Assembly: GCA_025499625.1 (NCBI GenBank)
Contig: JAFMVD010000024.1
Location: 1 to 64,000, forward strand
From: Carboxylicivirga fragile
Lineage (GTDB): Bacteria > Bacteroidota > Bacteroidia > Bacteroidales > Marinilabiliaceae
Direction: 5' to 3'
Length of the DNA: 64,000 nucleotides
A program made the position numbers and the translations under genes. Shown in pieces: positions 51,850 through 60,538 of the stretch. Numbering within the stretch: position 1 is the first letter of the stretch; every line of letters begins with the position of its first letter. A model generated the notes under the pieces. The model saw nothing but the letters and a program-made list of their open reading frames with translations, had not been told where the DNA came from and searched no databases.

Positions 51850-51879
51850 TTGTAAAAGTCAAATACTCTTTCTATTTTG
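51850..51879 (+). promoter_or_regulatory. Likely acs promoter
   Basis: TTG at 51850-51852 is followed after 20 bases by TATTTTG at 51873-51879, a near match to the -7 element. The start codon is 45 bases further on. Confidence 0.45.
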
Positions 51880-51923
51880 TTTGGAATCAAAACTTTAATA
51901 GAGATAATAAACCTTAAAAGAGT

Positions 51924-53813
51924 ATGTCAAATTCAAAAGATTTTTACTTTCCATCGCAGGAAATAGTGGATAATGCTACCGTTAAATCGTATGATGACTT
52001 TTATAAAAAGTCAATCGAAGACAGAGAAGGATTCTGGGCTCAAGAGGCAAAACAATTAGAGTGGTACAAGCCATGGGATAAATTGGTAGATGAATCAAAT
52101 CATCCGTTTTATAAGTGGTTTGTTGGGGCCAAAACCAATATTGTGCACAATGCCATTGATCGCCATTTAAAAACAGCCAATCGTAACAAATTAGCATTGA
52201 TTTGGGAAGGTGAGCCCGGCGATTTAAAAACTTACTCATATCATGCATTAAACCGGGAAGTATCCGAATTTGCAAACATCTTAAAAGCAATGGGTGTGCA
52301 TAAGGGAGATATTGTTACCATATATATGCCTCAAATTCCAGAGCAGATTTTTGCCATGTTGGCTTGTGCTAAAATTGGCGCTGCGCATAGTGTGGTATAC
52401 GGTGGCTTTAGTCACGAAGCATTGGCCGAGCGTATCAACGATGCGAAAAGTAGAGTAGTAATTACAGCCGATGGTGGTTTCCGCCGAGGTAAGGCCACGC
52501 AGCTTAAATCTATTGTAAACAAAGCCATGGAGCTCTCTCCAACAATGGAGGTCTGTATTACGGTTAAGCGAACAGGTGAGGAGGTCTACATGGAAAATGA
52601 CCGCGATTATTGGTATCACGATTTAAAAGCGCTTCCAATTGCCAGCCACAAATGTGAAACTGAACAAATGGATGCGGAAGACATGCTCTTCTTATTATAT
52701 ACGTCTGGTTCAACTGGTAAGCCCAAAGGCCTGGTTCACACACATGGGGGCTATAGCGTTTATACTTCAGCAACCCATCGAATGGTTTTCGATATTAAAC
52801 CTGAAGATAGATGGTGGTGTGCTGCCGATCCGGGCTGGATAACGGGTCATAGTTATATGGTATACGGGCCGTTGATTAATGGCTCAACCATTTTTATGTA
52901 CGAAGGAGCGCCAAACCATCCCTATCCTGATCGCTGGTGGCGAATGATAGATAAATATGGAATTACGGTATTATATACATCCCCAACTGCTATTCGTGGC
53001 TTGATGCGTTATGGTGAATCATGGGTGAAGCGACATGATATTAGCTCCTTGCGATTGCTAGGATCCGTCGGTGAGCCGATTAATCCGGAAGCGTGGCGTT
53101 GGTATCACGATACGATTGGAAATGGGAAATGTCCAATTATGGATACCTGGTGGCAGACCGAAACGGGCGGCTTTGTGATTACACCTTTGCCGATTACACC
53201 TTTAAAACCGGGTTCGGCAACCAAGCCATTCTTTGGTCACGAAATAGGAGTTGTTAATGAAAAAGGTGAAGATGTGGCCGCAAATGATGTTGGTGCATTG
53301 GTAATTAAAAAGCCTTGGCCGGGAATGGCTCGTACCATCATGAATGATGATGATAGATATAACGAAACCTATTGGAAGAAGTTTGAGGATAAAAAATATT
53401 ATCATGCTGGCGATTCAGCCAAAAAGGATGAAGATGGCTATTACTGGATCATTGGGCGAAGCGACGATGTAATTAAAGTAAGCGGTTATCGTTTGGGAAC
53501 TGCAGAAGTTGAAAGTGCTATGGTGAGTCATCCTGCCGTTGCTGAATCAGCAGCTATTGCCTTACCTCACGAATTAAAAGGAAGTGGAATACATGTGTAT
53601 GCTATTCTTCGCGAAGGCCGAGAGCCATCAAAGGAATTGGAAAAGGAATTGTTGAACCATGTGGCTCAAGCAATGGGACCAATTGCTAAACCTGAAGAAG
53701 TAATATTTGCTGATTCATTACCCAAAACACGAAGTGGTAAAATCATGCGTCGTGTTCTTAAAGCCCGTGCACTGGGTGAAGATGAAGGTGATTTAAGTAC
53801 ATTAGATGACTAA
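51924..53813 (+). CDS. acs: Acetyl-CoA synthetase (AMP-forming)
   Basis: The 629-residue enzyme activates acetate to acetyl-CoA through acetyl-AMP. The AMP-binding P-loop is LYTSGSTGKPKGLVHTHGG near residue 260. Further blocks are DTWWQTETGGF and the hinge GRSDDVIKVSGYRLGTAEVE. The C-terminal PKTRSGKIMRR carries the catalytic Lys that is a known acetylation site in this family. It begins MSNSKDFYFPSQ after a likely promoter and ends at a 40-bp palindromic terminator. Acetate could enter through the symporter at 31 kb. Confidence 0.96.
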   Translation: MSNSKDFYFPSQEIVDNATVKSYDDFYKKSIEDREGFWAQEAKQLEWYKPWDKLVDESNHPFYKWFVGAKTNIVHNAIDRHLKTANRNKLALIWEGEPGDLKTYSYHALNREVSEFANILKAMGVHKGDIVTIYMPQIPEQIFAMLACAKIGAAHSVVYGGFSHEALAERINDAKSRVVITADGGFRRGKATQLKSIVNKAMELSPTMEVCITVKRTGEEVYMENDRDYWYHDLKALPIASHKCETEQMDAEDMLFLLYTSGSTGKPKGLVHTHGGYSVYTSATHRMVFDIKPEDRWWCAADPGWITGHSYMVYGPLINGSTIFMYEGAPNHPYPDRWWRMIDKYGITVLYTSPTAIRGLMRYGESWVKRHDISSLRLLGSVGEPINPEAWRWYHDTIGNGKCPIMDTWWQTETGGFVITPLPITPLKPGSATKPFFGHEIGVVNEKGEDVAANDVGALVIKKPWPGMARTIMNDDDRYNETYWKKFEDKKYYHAGDSAKKDEDGYYWIIGRSDDVIKVSGYRLGTAEVESAMVSHPAVAESAAIALPHELKGSGIHVYAILREGREPSKELEKELLNHVAQAMGPIAKPEEVIFADSLPKTRSGKIMRRVLKARALGEDEGDLSTLDD

Positions 53814-53817
53814 TCAA

Positions 53818-53857
53818 AATAAACAAAGGCAAGCTCTAGAGCTTGCCTTTGTTTATT
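53818..53857. terminator. 40-bp perfect palindrome, bidirectional terminator
   Basis: Twenty-base arms starting AATAAACAAAGGCAAGCTCT are exact complements with no spacer. It lies 5 bp after acs and opposite the end of the convergent fabD. A heptad array begins at its last base. Confidence 0.88.
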
Positions 53858-53933
53858 TGTAGCTATCAGCTATCAGCTATCAGCTATCAGCTATCAGCTA
53901 TCAGCTATCAGCTATCAGCCAATAGCTAGTAGC
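53857..53933 (+). repeat. Expanded heptad array, eight perfect TATCAGC copies
   Basis: Eleven seven-base units occupy 77 bp. Units two to nine are identical TATCAGC (53864-53919), flanked by TTGTAGC, CAATAGC and TAGTAGC. Perfect identity points to recent slippage or copying. It lies between the ends of acs and fabD, 5 bp from the fabD stop. Confidence 0.92.
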
Positions 53934-53938
53934 TTTTG

Positions 53939-54829
53939 TTACCCTTGAAAAGTGCTGTAACCTTTAGTTTCCATTTTACGGTCAACTTTCTTAACCAATC
54001 CCTGTAAAACTTTACCAGGGCCCACTTCAGTAAATGAAGTAGCACCATCAGCAATCATGTTAGTTGCAGTCTGCGTCCAACGAACAGGAGCTGTTAATTG
54101 TGCAACCAAATTTTCTTTGATAGTTGCAGGTTCGGTAACAGCTTGCGCATTTACATTCTGGTAAATTGGGCAAACAGGCTGCTTGAACTCAGTAGCTTCA
54201 ATAGCAGCTGCTAACTCAGTGCGTGCAGGCTCCATCAATGGAGAATGGAATGCTCCACCAACGGGAAGTTTAATGGCGCGTTTGGCACCTTTCTCAGTTA
54301 ATACCTCACAGGCTTTATCAATGCCGGCAAAAGAACCTGAGATAACTAATTGACCTGGACAATTGTAATTGGCGGCTACCACAACTTCGTCAATGCTTTC
54401 ACAAACTTCTTCCACAATAGCATCTTCCATGCCTACAATGGCAGCCATAGTTGATGGCTCAGCTTCACATGCCTTTTGCATAGCAAGGGCACGTTGCGAT
54501 ACTAGTTTCAATCCGTCTTCAAAGTTCATGGCTCCGGCAGCAACAAGAGCTGAAAACTCACCCAATGAATGACCAGCAGTCATTTCAGGTTTGAATTCTT
54601 CTCCAAGCGTCTTGGCTAGTATTACGGAGTGCAAAAAGATGGCTGGTTGAGTAACTTTTGTTTGCTTAAGGTCCTCATCAGTTCCTTCAAACATTAAGTC
54701 GGTAATGCGAAATCCTAATATGTCATTCGCTTTTTCAAATAGTTCTTTAGCCAAAGGAGAATTTTCATACATATCTTTCCCCATACCTACGTACTGGGCT
54801 CCCTGACCTGGGAATACAAATGCTTTCAT
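53939..54829 (-). CDS. fabD: Malonyl-CoA:ACP transacylase
   Basis: The 296-residue enzyme loads malonate onto acyl carrier protein for fatty acid synthesis. FPGQGAQYVGMGKDMYE opens the protein, the nucleophile Ser lies in TAGHSLGEFSALVAAG near residue 92, and the His in GGAFHSPLM near 199. It stands alone here, not in a fab cluster. The gene is convergent with acs. Confidence 0.96.
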   Translation of the reverse strand: MKAFVFPGQGAQYVGMGKDMYENSPLAKELFEKANDILGFRITDLMFEGTDEDLKQTKVTQPAIFLHSVILAKTLGEEFKPEMTAGHSLGEFSALVAAGAMNFEDGLKLVSQRALAMQKACEAEPSTMAAIVGMEDAIVEEVCESIDEVVVAANYNCPGQLVISGSFAGIDKACEVLTEKGAKRAIKLPVGGAFHSPLMEPARTELAAAIEATEFKQPVCPIYQNVNAQAVTEPATIKENLVAQLTAPVRWTQTATNMIADGATSFTEVGPGKVLQGLVKKVDRKMETKGYSTFQG

Positions 54830-54854
54830 CTGTTTTAATTTTTAGATTTTACCT

Positions 54855-54870
54855 CCCGATAGTTATCGGG
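54855..54870. repeat. Palindromic repeat CCCGATAGTTATCGGG
   Basis: Arms CCCGATA and TATCGGG flank two central bases, 25 bp upstream of fabD. It shares its arms with the palindrome inside the trpB/trpA tract (9442-9459). Confidence 0.7.
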
Positions 54871-54901
54871 ATGGAACTCGCCACTTATATAAATGTCCTG
54901 A

Positions 54902-55129
54902 ATGAGCGACATTTTATGGCTCGTTTCATGTGTATTGTTTTTGTTATTACTTAATCAGGTATTAGTGGCCTTTACCAGATTTATGTCAAAGGCTCCTGAT
55001 AGTCGTACTTCACTCATTTATCAGAGCGCAAAGTTAAATGAATTTAATTCAATGAAGGAATATTTTTTGAAAGAAGATTATTTGGAGAAGTATTTTACTA
55101 GGCTACGAAATTCTTGTTTTGGTCATTAA
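54902..55129 (+). CDS. Possible small membrane protein
   Basis: The 75-residue ORF has a strong N-terminal membrane helix (ILWLVSCVLFLLLLNQVLVA) and a polar tail with Lys, Glu and Tyr. It is divergent from fabD, about 70 bp from it. There is no recognised family, promoter or ribosome-binding site. Composition is protein-like, but the call is tentative. Confidence 0.4.
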   Translation: MSDILWLVSCVLFLLLLNQVLVAFTRFMSKAPDSRTSLIYQSAKLNEFNSMKEYFLKEDYLEKYFTRLRNSCFGH

Positions 55130-55434
55130 AAACTCTTGATTAATCAAAATGAACTTGGTGGTTGAAAGTGTAATTAATAGCTTAGCTTACTCAAAACCAA
55201 CTAACTCATAATTATTAATGAAATCCGAAAAGTTGAATTGTTTCAAAACACAATTCATATCTTACAATAATGCTTTCTTCAAGTGTAGGATTGCAATGGC
55301 TAATCTTCCGTTGTTGTATTTCAAAATAAATTTGTGTTAAAACCAACTGCTTGTCTATGCAAGTGTTTTGCTGTTTATTATGGTGGTGGTTTTTGAAAAA
55401 TGACGTTTATTAATTTATAAATACAACACATCAA
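55130..55434. other. Intergenic region before the beta-barrel gene
   Basis: The 305-bp gap holds TAAATTTG at 55327-55334, a full -7 promoter match about 100 bp before the next gene, without a well-spaced -33 element. No other feature was recognised. Confidence 0.35.
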
Positions 55435-55917
55435 ATGATTAAATTTAAGATTGCTTTATTAAGTCTGGTTACCATTTTAGTGGTAAGTAGCTCAACCGTT
55501 GCTCAAGAAAAAGAAATTGGCGGAGGTTTAACTTTTATTTCTGAAACATATGCTTCTCCTGTTGGTTTTAGTGGCCGTTATTATCACTATTTAAATGAAG
55601 AGTTAAGATTAGTACCAATGGTTGATTTAGCTTTTGGTGACTTTAACGTTTTTGATATAGCTGCCGGAGCTCATTTCTTACCAGAGTTCGCTAATTGGGA
55701 TCCATTCAGATATTATTTTGCTGCTTATGTTGATTATTCTTATTTATGGAAGGATGAATTTAATGATAGTGGTTTAGGAGTTCAACTGCAATTTGGTGGT
55801 TTTGAATACAAGTTGGATGATTTTAAGTTCTTTGCCGAGTCGGGAATTCGTTTTGGAGGACCGAATGATTATGACCCATGGGTAACACGCATTGGAGTTG
55901 TAATTTCGTTAGACTGA
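55435..55917 (+). CDS. Small outer-membrane beta-barrel-like protein
   Basis: The 160-residue protein has a signal peptide (ALLSLVTILVVSSSTVAQ, cleaved near residue 23). The mature part alternates hydrophobic and polar residues with many aromatic positions (YHYLNEELRLVPMVDLAFG, YYFAAYVDYSYLW), as in small OmpA/OmpW-like barrels. The last residues form a strand ending in ISLD rather than Phe. Function is unknown. A hairpin follows. Confidence 0.7.
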   Translation: MIKFKIALLSLVTILVVSSSTVAQEKEIGGGLTFISETYASPVGFSGRYYHYLNEELRLVPMVDLAFGDFNVFDIAAGAHFLPEFANWDPFRYYFAAYVDYSYLWKDEFNDSGLGVQLQFGGFEYKLDDFKFFAESGIRFGGPNDYDPWVTRIGVVISLD

Positions 55918-55942
55918 TTTCAAATAGAAATATTATAATACA

Positions 55943-55975
55943 AATTAGCTAATCGTAGTTTACGGTTAGCTAATT
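55943..55975 (+). terminator. Hairpin terminator after the small barrel gene
   Basis: AATTAGCTAATCGTA pairs with TACGGTTAGCTAATT (one G-U) around GTT. It is followed by a weak T-rich stretch, 35 bp before the next gene. Confidence 0.65.
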
Positions 55976-56009
55976 ACTATTTTAATAATCCCAATAAACG
56001 CTACAACAA

Positions 56010-58091
56010 ATGAAAGCTTATACGAGGTTACTTACTATATTATCTTTATACATATTGAGCGTTGTCTCTGTGTTTGCTGATAATACACCTGTAGAATGGT
56101 TAGAGGAATTCACAAGTGAAGTTGTTACTAAATCAAATACATATACGCAAGAGTTTAAATGGGTAGATCGTGATAAATATCTAATTCAGATGTCTGTTCA
56201 GCGAATTGATAAAAAGGGGCGTTCTGAGGAAAAAGAGTTCTTCTTTTACCTTCCGGATATTGATGAAAATGCATTGCAGTTTAAAGCAACGGGAGAGTAT
56301 ATTACGGTTTTTCTTAGAACTCAATTGTCTCAGAAATTTATGTTTGAGGAAGAGAATGGTGAGATGAAGAGTTATTTAAATGAGATAACATTGTTTACCG
56401 ATGAAGTTGGGAAGGCTAGAAAAATAATAGAAGTATTTAAATCGCAACTTCCTGAAAGTAGAAAGAGTCTGAATCTGTGGCAAACTGCAAATGATGCCAA
56501 AGATTGGATTCAGGCCAATGTCACTTCTGTTAATTATGATGCTGAAGAGTTTGAGCAGAGTATAAGTATAGAAGGAGAAGGGCGTTTACTATCTTTTGAA
56601 CGAAATTTTACCAATTCAAAAGGCTTGGCGGTTGCCGAAGAATATGTGTTGAATATTACCGATATTGATATCTCGAAACCAATGTTGGTAATAACTGGAA
56701 ATCGTTTGAGCATTAAGTTAGAGACTAAAGAAAACCATAAGTATGTATCCAAACATGTAAATGGAGAAATACAAAACTATAGTAATAACATGGTGATTTA
56801 TGCCGATGACTTGGCACGTGCCCGAAATCTAATCAATGCGGTTCGCTTTGTTGTGCCAAAAACCAAAGATCACCGTGTGGAGCTCGGTTCAGCTTCGGAA
56901 TCATTGGATTTTTTAAACGCAAATTCTGAACTCAATCAAGTTGGAAGCAATCAGTTCGAACATGTTTTTCAATTTACAAGCGAAGAAAAACACAAATTAA
57001 TAATTGAGACGAGTAAAGTTGATGCGAAAGAAGTTGAGACTATTATTAAAGAAGAAGTTAGTATTGTAGATTTAGAACCACGAGCACAGATTGCTGTGAG
57101 TGGAAAGAATATAAAAGTTGTCTTGCTGCTAAAAGAAAACCATAAGTTCTTTAAAGTTGAAAAGAACGAAGTGAAGCAATCATTTACAAGCAAGGCATTT
57201 GTTTATGCTGCTTCTGTTGAACAAGCGCGTAATATGGTTCATGCCTTATCTTACTTGGTTGATAATGATACTTTCGAACCGAAGGAGTTTGCATCGGAGG
57301 ATGAGGTGAGTACTTGGTTGAGCAGCGAGGTGAGTGATGTAGTTTTAGGACTAATATCCTACGAGCAGGAAATGAACATCGATAAAAGTAAGGAAAATGT
57401 TATTAACCTACATCTTAATTCAACTAATGAAGATGTAACAAAAAAGATGGTTTTTAAGTGTTTTCCACAAGACATTAATGCAAAAGCTTTAAAAATTGAA
57501 GTGTCAGGAAAGGAAATGTTTGTTGATGTTTCAACAGGAAAATTAAAATATGTAGCACGAACTCTTGAAGATAGTCCTGAAAATTATGATAATGAAATGC
57601 GTGTGTATTTCGATGATTCTGGGAAAGCAAAATCATTCATTAATGCCATTAAATTTCTGCATTCAAAAATGGCAAATGTGGAACATGGATTTGAATCGCA
57701 AGATGCTGCCATTGCATTTCTTAATGAGAATGTAGTAACTGTTACTTTAGATAAGTATGAGCACAAACAAGCAATAAACCTTGAAATGGCAGATTGTATA
57801 TTTACCTATACCAATGCTTCTTCTGATTCAAAGGGTGGGTATAACGAATGGATTTATGAATTTACGGCTTCTGATCTTGGTAAAAACGCAGCTAATATTA
57901 AGGTGGTTGGTAAAAGTGTAGCCGTAGTGCTTACTACCCGTGGAGAAAGTAAGCTTATTAAACCATACAAGAATAATGATCCGCAAAAATTCGTTTCGAA
58001 TATGCAGGTGTATGCTCCAGATATTTTAACGGCAAAACGATTGAGAGAAGCTTTTCTTAAAGTGTCAGAAGAGTGTAAGATGAAGCAATAA
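56010..58091 (+). CDS. Secreted protein with five internal repeats
   Basis: The 693-residue protein has a signal peptide (LTILSLYILSVVSVFA). The mature part consists of five diverged repeats of about 130-140 residues (near 28-150, 151-285, 286-420, 421-553 and 554-693). Each has a stretch of charged beta-strands and closes with a helix of the form A-R/K-x3-A/V-x3-L, for example ARNLINAVRFVVP, ARNMVHALSYLVD and AKSFINAIKFLHS. No known family was recognised. It is probably periplasmic and modular, perhaps a binding scaffold. Confidence 0.75.
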   Translation: MKAYTRLLTILSLYILSVVSVFADNTPVEWLEEFTSEVVTKSNTYTQEFKWVDRDKYLIQMSVQRIDKKGRSEEKEFFFYLPDIDENALQFKATGEYITVFLRTQLSQKFMFEEENGEMKSYLNEITLFTDEVGKARKIIEVFKSQLPESRKSLNLWQTANDAKDWIQANVTSVNYDAEEFEQSISIEGEGRLLSFERNFTNSKGLAVAEEYVLNITDIDISKPMLVITGNRLSIKLETKENHKYVSKHVNGEIQNYSNNMVIYADDLARARNLINAVRFVVPKTKDHRVELGSASESLDFLNANSELNQVGSNQFEHVFQFTSEEKHKLIIETSKVDAKEVETIIKEEVSIVDLEPRAQIAVSGKNIKVVLLLKENHKFFKVEKNEVKQSFTSKAFVYAASVEQARNMVHALSYLVDNDTFEPKEFASEDEVSTWLSSEVSDVVLGLISYEQEMNIDKSKENVINLHLNSTNEDVTKKMVFKCFPQDINAKALKIEVSGKEMFVDVSTGKLKYVARTLEDSPENYDNEMRVYFDDSGKAKSFINAIKFLHSKMANVEHGFESQDAAIAFLNENVVTVTLDKYEHKQAINLEMADCIFTYTNASSDSKGGYNEWIYEFTASDLGKNAANIKVVGKSVAVVLTTRGESKLIKPYKNNDPQKFVSNMQVYAPDILTAKRLREAFLKVSEECKMKQ

Positions 58092-58190
58092 TCAATAATG
58101 TGAAATTTGTTTATTCAGGCGATTAGGGTCGAAATGGCGATTGTTAATAGTTTGGATGATAGTGCATTAAAACAAGTATAAATTATTATA

Positions 58191-58841
58191 ATGAAAAGAA
58201 TTCTATTTGTATGTATATTGGGTTTAGTCTCATTTATGACTATTTCGTCACAAACGATTAAACCGCGATTCGGATTTGGTTTATCAACATTTGCTACTTC
58301 AGGTGGCAGTATTGACACTGATGTGTCATCACGATTTAAAATACACCTTGGTGCTACTTATGAGCACGAAATGAACGAATCGTTAATGTTTCAGACAGGA
58401 TTATTATTTGAAGGAAAAGGAGCAAGGGAATATGGTGCTGTTGGCTCCTTTTCTCAGGAAGTTATTTACAATCCAGTTTATATGATAATTCCCGTTGCTG
58501 CAAAATACTATTTTTCAGCAAATAGTGATTTGCAATTTTTTGGTAATGGCGGTTTTTACGCTGGGATTGGCCTTGGTGGCAAGGCTAAACTTACTGAAAA
58601 TGATGCTGGTAATATAGAAAAGGAATCTGCAAAGGTATTTTCTACCGATGCTTTAAAACGAATGGATTTCGGTGTAGAGTTTGGAGGTGGTGTAATTGTA
58701 CCTTTTTCTGGAATGGATGTAGAATTTGGTATGCTTTTAAGTTTTGGACTTACTAATATTGGTCGTTCATCTAACTTAAATGTTAATACGCTAAAAAACC
58801 AAGCTTATAAGTTGTACGTAGCAGTGCCATTTTCTTTATAG
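58191..58841 (+). CDS. PorT-like outer-membrane beta-barrel protein
   Basis: The 216-residue protein has a signal peptide (LFVCILGLVSFMTISSQ) and a barrel pattern typical of outer-membrane beta-barrel (PorT) proteins: FGFGLSTFATSGG, LMFQTGLLFEGKGAREYG, VAAKYYFSANSDLQFFGNGGFYAGIGLGGK and a final strand KLYVAVPFSL. The function is unknown. It is followed after 8 bp by a membrane protein gene. Confidence 0.78.
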   Translation: MKRILFVCILGLVSFMTISSQTIKPRFGFGLSTFATSGGSIDTDVSSRFKIHLGATYEHEMNESLMFQTGLLFEGKGAREYGAVGSFSQEVIYNPVYMIIPVAAKYYFSANSDLQFFGNGGFYAGIGLGGKAKLTENDAGNIEKESAKVFSTDALKRMDFGVEFGGGVIVPFSGMDVEFGMLLSFGLTNIGRSSNLNVNTLKNQAYKLYVAVPFSL

Positions 58842-58849
58842 TTAAAATT

Positions 58850-59434
58850 ATGAAAGAGGCTAATGTAGATTATGGTTTTCAAGTTCTAGACATTGAAAAT
58901 GGGTCACGTATAAATTATAAAAGAGCTAGGGCTGGTTTTGGTGCTGGTTGTATGTCAATAATTTTGGTGTTTGCATTATTACTATTGTCGTACTTAATTG
59001 TTTCACTTATGGAGCAGTCGGGTATGCGGCAATCAGGAATGGCTTTTTGGGCAATTGTTATGATAGCAGCAATCGTATTAATTTTTTGGAATAAGGCAAG
59101 GAAGAGAAGGGGACCGTATCATTTTGATTTGTTGAAAGATTGCATTGTAGCAAAAGATACTCGTTATGACAAGGTTCATGTGACCAAAGTGTTTTTAAAT
59201 AATTCCATTGATAAGAATTATTCAGAAGAATATATTATTGCAGGAGGAGGACTCGCCGGGGGTATGACAGCGGCAAGTAATGATTTAGGTCGTATTTATC
59301 GGAAATCTATGCGTAAAGCTTCATTTGCGGTATGTATATTATATGGAACAAAGGAAGTTAAGATAGCTTATCCTTTAGCGGAAAATCAGGCTATTGCATT
59401 GTATAATAAGGTAAAGGAGGATTTGGATCAATAA
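58850..59434 (+). CDS. Two-helix membrane protein, unknown function
   Basis: The 194-residue protein has two hydrophobic helices (about 34-55, SIILVFALLLLSYLIV; and about 64-82, FWAIVMIAAIVLIFW) and cytoplasmic tails. A Gly-rich turn, IIAGGGLAGGMTAASNDLG, lies near residue 133. No family was recognised. It lies 8 bp behind the PorT-like gene and is likely co-transcribed. Confidence 0.65.
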   Translation: MKEANVDYGFQVLDIENGSRINYKRARAGFGAGCMSIILVFALLLLSYLIVSLMEQSGMRQSGMAFWAIVMIAAIVLIFWNKARKRRGPYHFDLLKDCIVAKDTRYDKVHVTKVFLNNSIDKNYSEEYIIAGGGLAGGMTAASNDLGRIYRKSMRKASFAVCILYGTKEVKIAYPLAENQAIALYNKVKEDLDQ

Positions 59435-59461
59435 GATTCTTAGCTTCTTGAATTTATAAGG

Positions 59462-59492
59462 AAAAGGCATGCGCATGATGCGTGTGTCTTTT
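59462..59492 (+). terminator. Hairpin after the membrane protein gene
   Basis: A 15-base arm (AAAAGGCATGCGCAT) pairs with ATGCGTGTGTCTTTT using several G-U pairs and a one-base loop. It lies 28 bp after the stop codon and ends in TTTT. Confidence 0.5.
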
Positions 59493-59514
59493 GTATAAGA
59501 GTTTGTACAGTTAC

Positions 59515-59778
59515 TTATTCATTCGCCAGCTTCCAAAGTGTTAAAAAGCTTGTTTTAATAATTGCCTCGTATTTCTGAATGTCAATTTTCTCTACCGTAT
59601 CATCCGGCAGGTGATAGGATGGATGACCTTCGGTATGAAACCACATGATTGGGATGTCTTGTCTGGCAAAAGAGGCATTGTCACTGCCCGATATCGGCTT
59701 GTTCCAAGGTCTTGGTTTTATATTTAAACCAAATAACTTTGAAGAAAGGTTGATCGCATTTTTTACAAATGCACCGTC
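59515..59778 (-). pseudogene. C-terminal fragment of an M28-family aminopeptidase
   Basis: A minus-strand frame of 87 codons ends at TAA 59515-59517 and is preceded in frame by TGA at 59779-59781, with no start. It encodes GSDNASFARQDIPIMWFHTE and GHPSYHLPDDTVEKIDIQKY, the last part of an M28 peptidase including its final zinc-ligand His. Normal proteins have 330-550 residues, so most of the gene has been lost. The junction near 59778 marks a deletion or rearrangement next to the ribosomal cluster. Confidence 0.85.
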
Positions 59779-59909
59779 TCAATGAATTGAATTACGCCAG
59801 GAATGAAATAATTGTTAACGATTACTAACAAATTGTCTTTTAGGCAAAAAAGATGGTGCGATATGAAAAAAAATAGACATAGTTCTGCTCTTTTTTAATT
59901 GTAAATTAG

Positions 59910-59917
59910 TACTTTTG
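59910..59917 (+). promoter_or_regulatory. Promoter -7 element upstream of rpsL (distal)
   Basis: TACTTTTG matches TAnnTTTG and is followed by CAG. No well-spaced -33 TTG is visible. It is one of two similar elements 74 bp apart, which suggests tandem promoters for the ribosomal cluster. Confidence 0.5.
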
Positions 59918-59983
59918 CAGCGCTTTTTTGTCTAAATGAGCCAAAAGAGTTGAGAATCAGTGGGTTTTTTGAAGGTAATAATG

Positions 59984-59991
59984 TACCTTTG
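59984..59991 (+). promoter_or_regulatory. Promoter -7 element upstream of rpsL (proximal)
   Basis: TACCTTTG followed by CAG matches the consensus and repeats the TTTGCAG of the distal element. Transcription would begin near 59997, about 50 bases before rpsL. Confidence 0.5.
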
Positions 59992-60045
59992 CAGCCCGTT
60001 TTGAAGTAATGAAAGAGATTGTTTAATACAATATATTTAAATTTT

Positions 60046-60429
60046 ATGCCAACAATTCATCAGTTAGTTAGAAAAGGACGAGACAAGCAGGTGGACAAAA
60101 GTAAGTCACGTGCTTTGGACGCATGTCCTCAAAGACGAGGTGTGTGTGTGAGGGTGTATACCACTACTCCAAAGAAGCCGAACTCAGCAATGAGAAAGGT
60201 AGCGAGGGTGCGTTTAACCAATGGTAAAGAGGTTAATGCTTACATTCCGGGAGAAGGACACAACTTGCAGGAACACAGTATCGTATTAGTTCGCGGAGGT
60301 AGAGTAAAAGACCTTCCGGGTGTACGTTATCACTTGGTTCGTGGTGCACTAGATGCATCAGGAGTAGACGGACGTACGCAGCGCCGTTCAAAATATGGCA
60401 CTAAGAAGCCAAAGGCTGCTAAGAAGTAA
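60046..60429 (+). CDS. rpsL: 30S ribosomal protein S12
   Basis: The start is ATG 60046 ([15 protein letters not shown], 127 residues); an upstream in-frame ATG at 60019 adds nine unlikely residues. S12 sits at the decoding centre. The conserved [16 protein letters not shown] carries Lys43, where streptomycin-resistance changes occur; here it is the wild-type KPNS form. It opens the str cluster. Confidence 0.97.
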   Translation: MPTIHQLVRKGRDKQVDKSKSRALDACPQRRGVCVRVYTTTPKKPNSAMRKVARVRLTNGKEVNAYIPGEGHNLQEHSIVLVRGGRVKDLPGVRYHLVRGALDASGVDGRTQRRSKYGTKKPKAAKK

Positions 60430-60538
60430 TAATTGTGTAGTGCGTTGTTTACTTGGTTAGTACTGGATGAGTAAACGCCAAGCGTTGAAGACTAGGAACG
60501 ACAGCCAAGGAGAATAGCAAAGTAAACAAAAAGAAAAG

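Noticed and set aside
53857-53933. CRISPR array
   Set aside because: The units are seven bases with no spacers, and no cas gene is in the window.
60019-60045. Upstream ATG for rpsL
   Set aside because: S12 begins MPTIHQ in the family; the nine extra residues come from the AT-rich leader.
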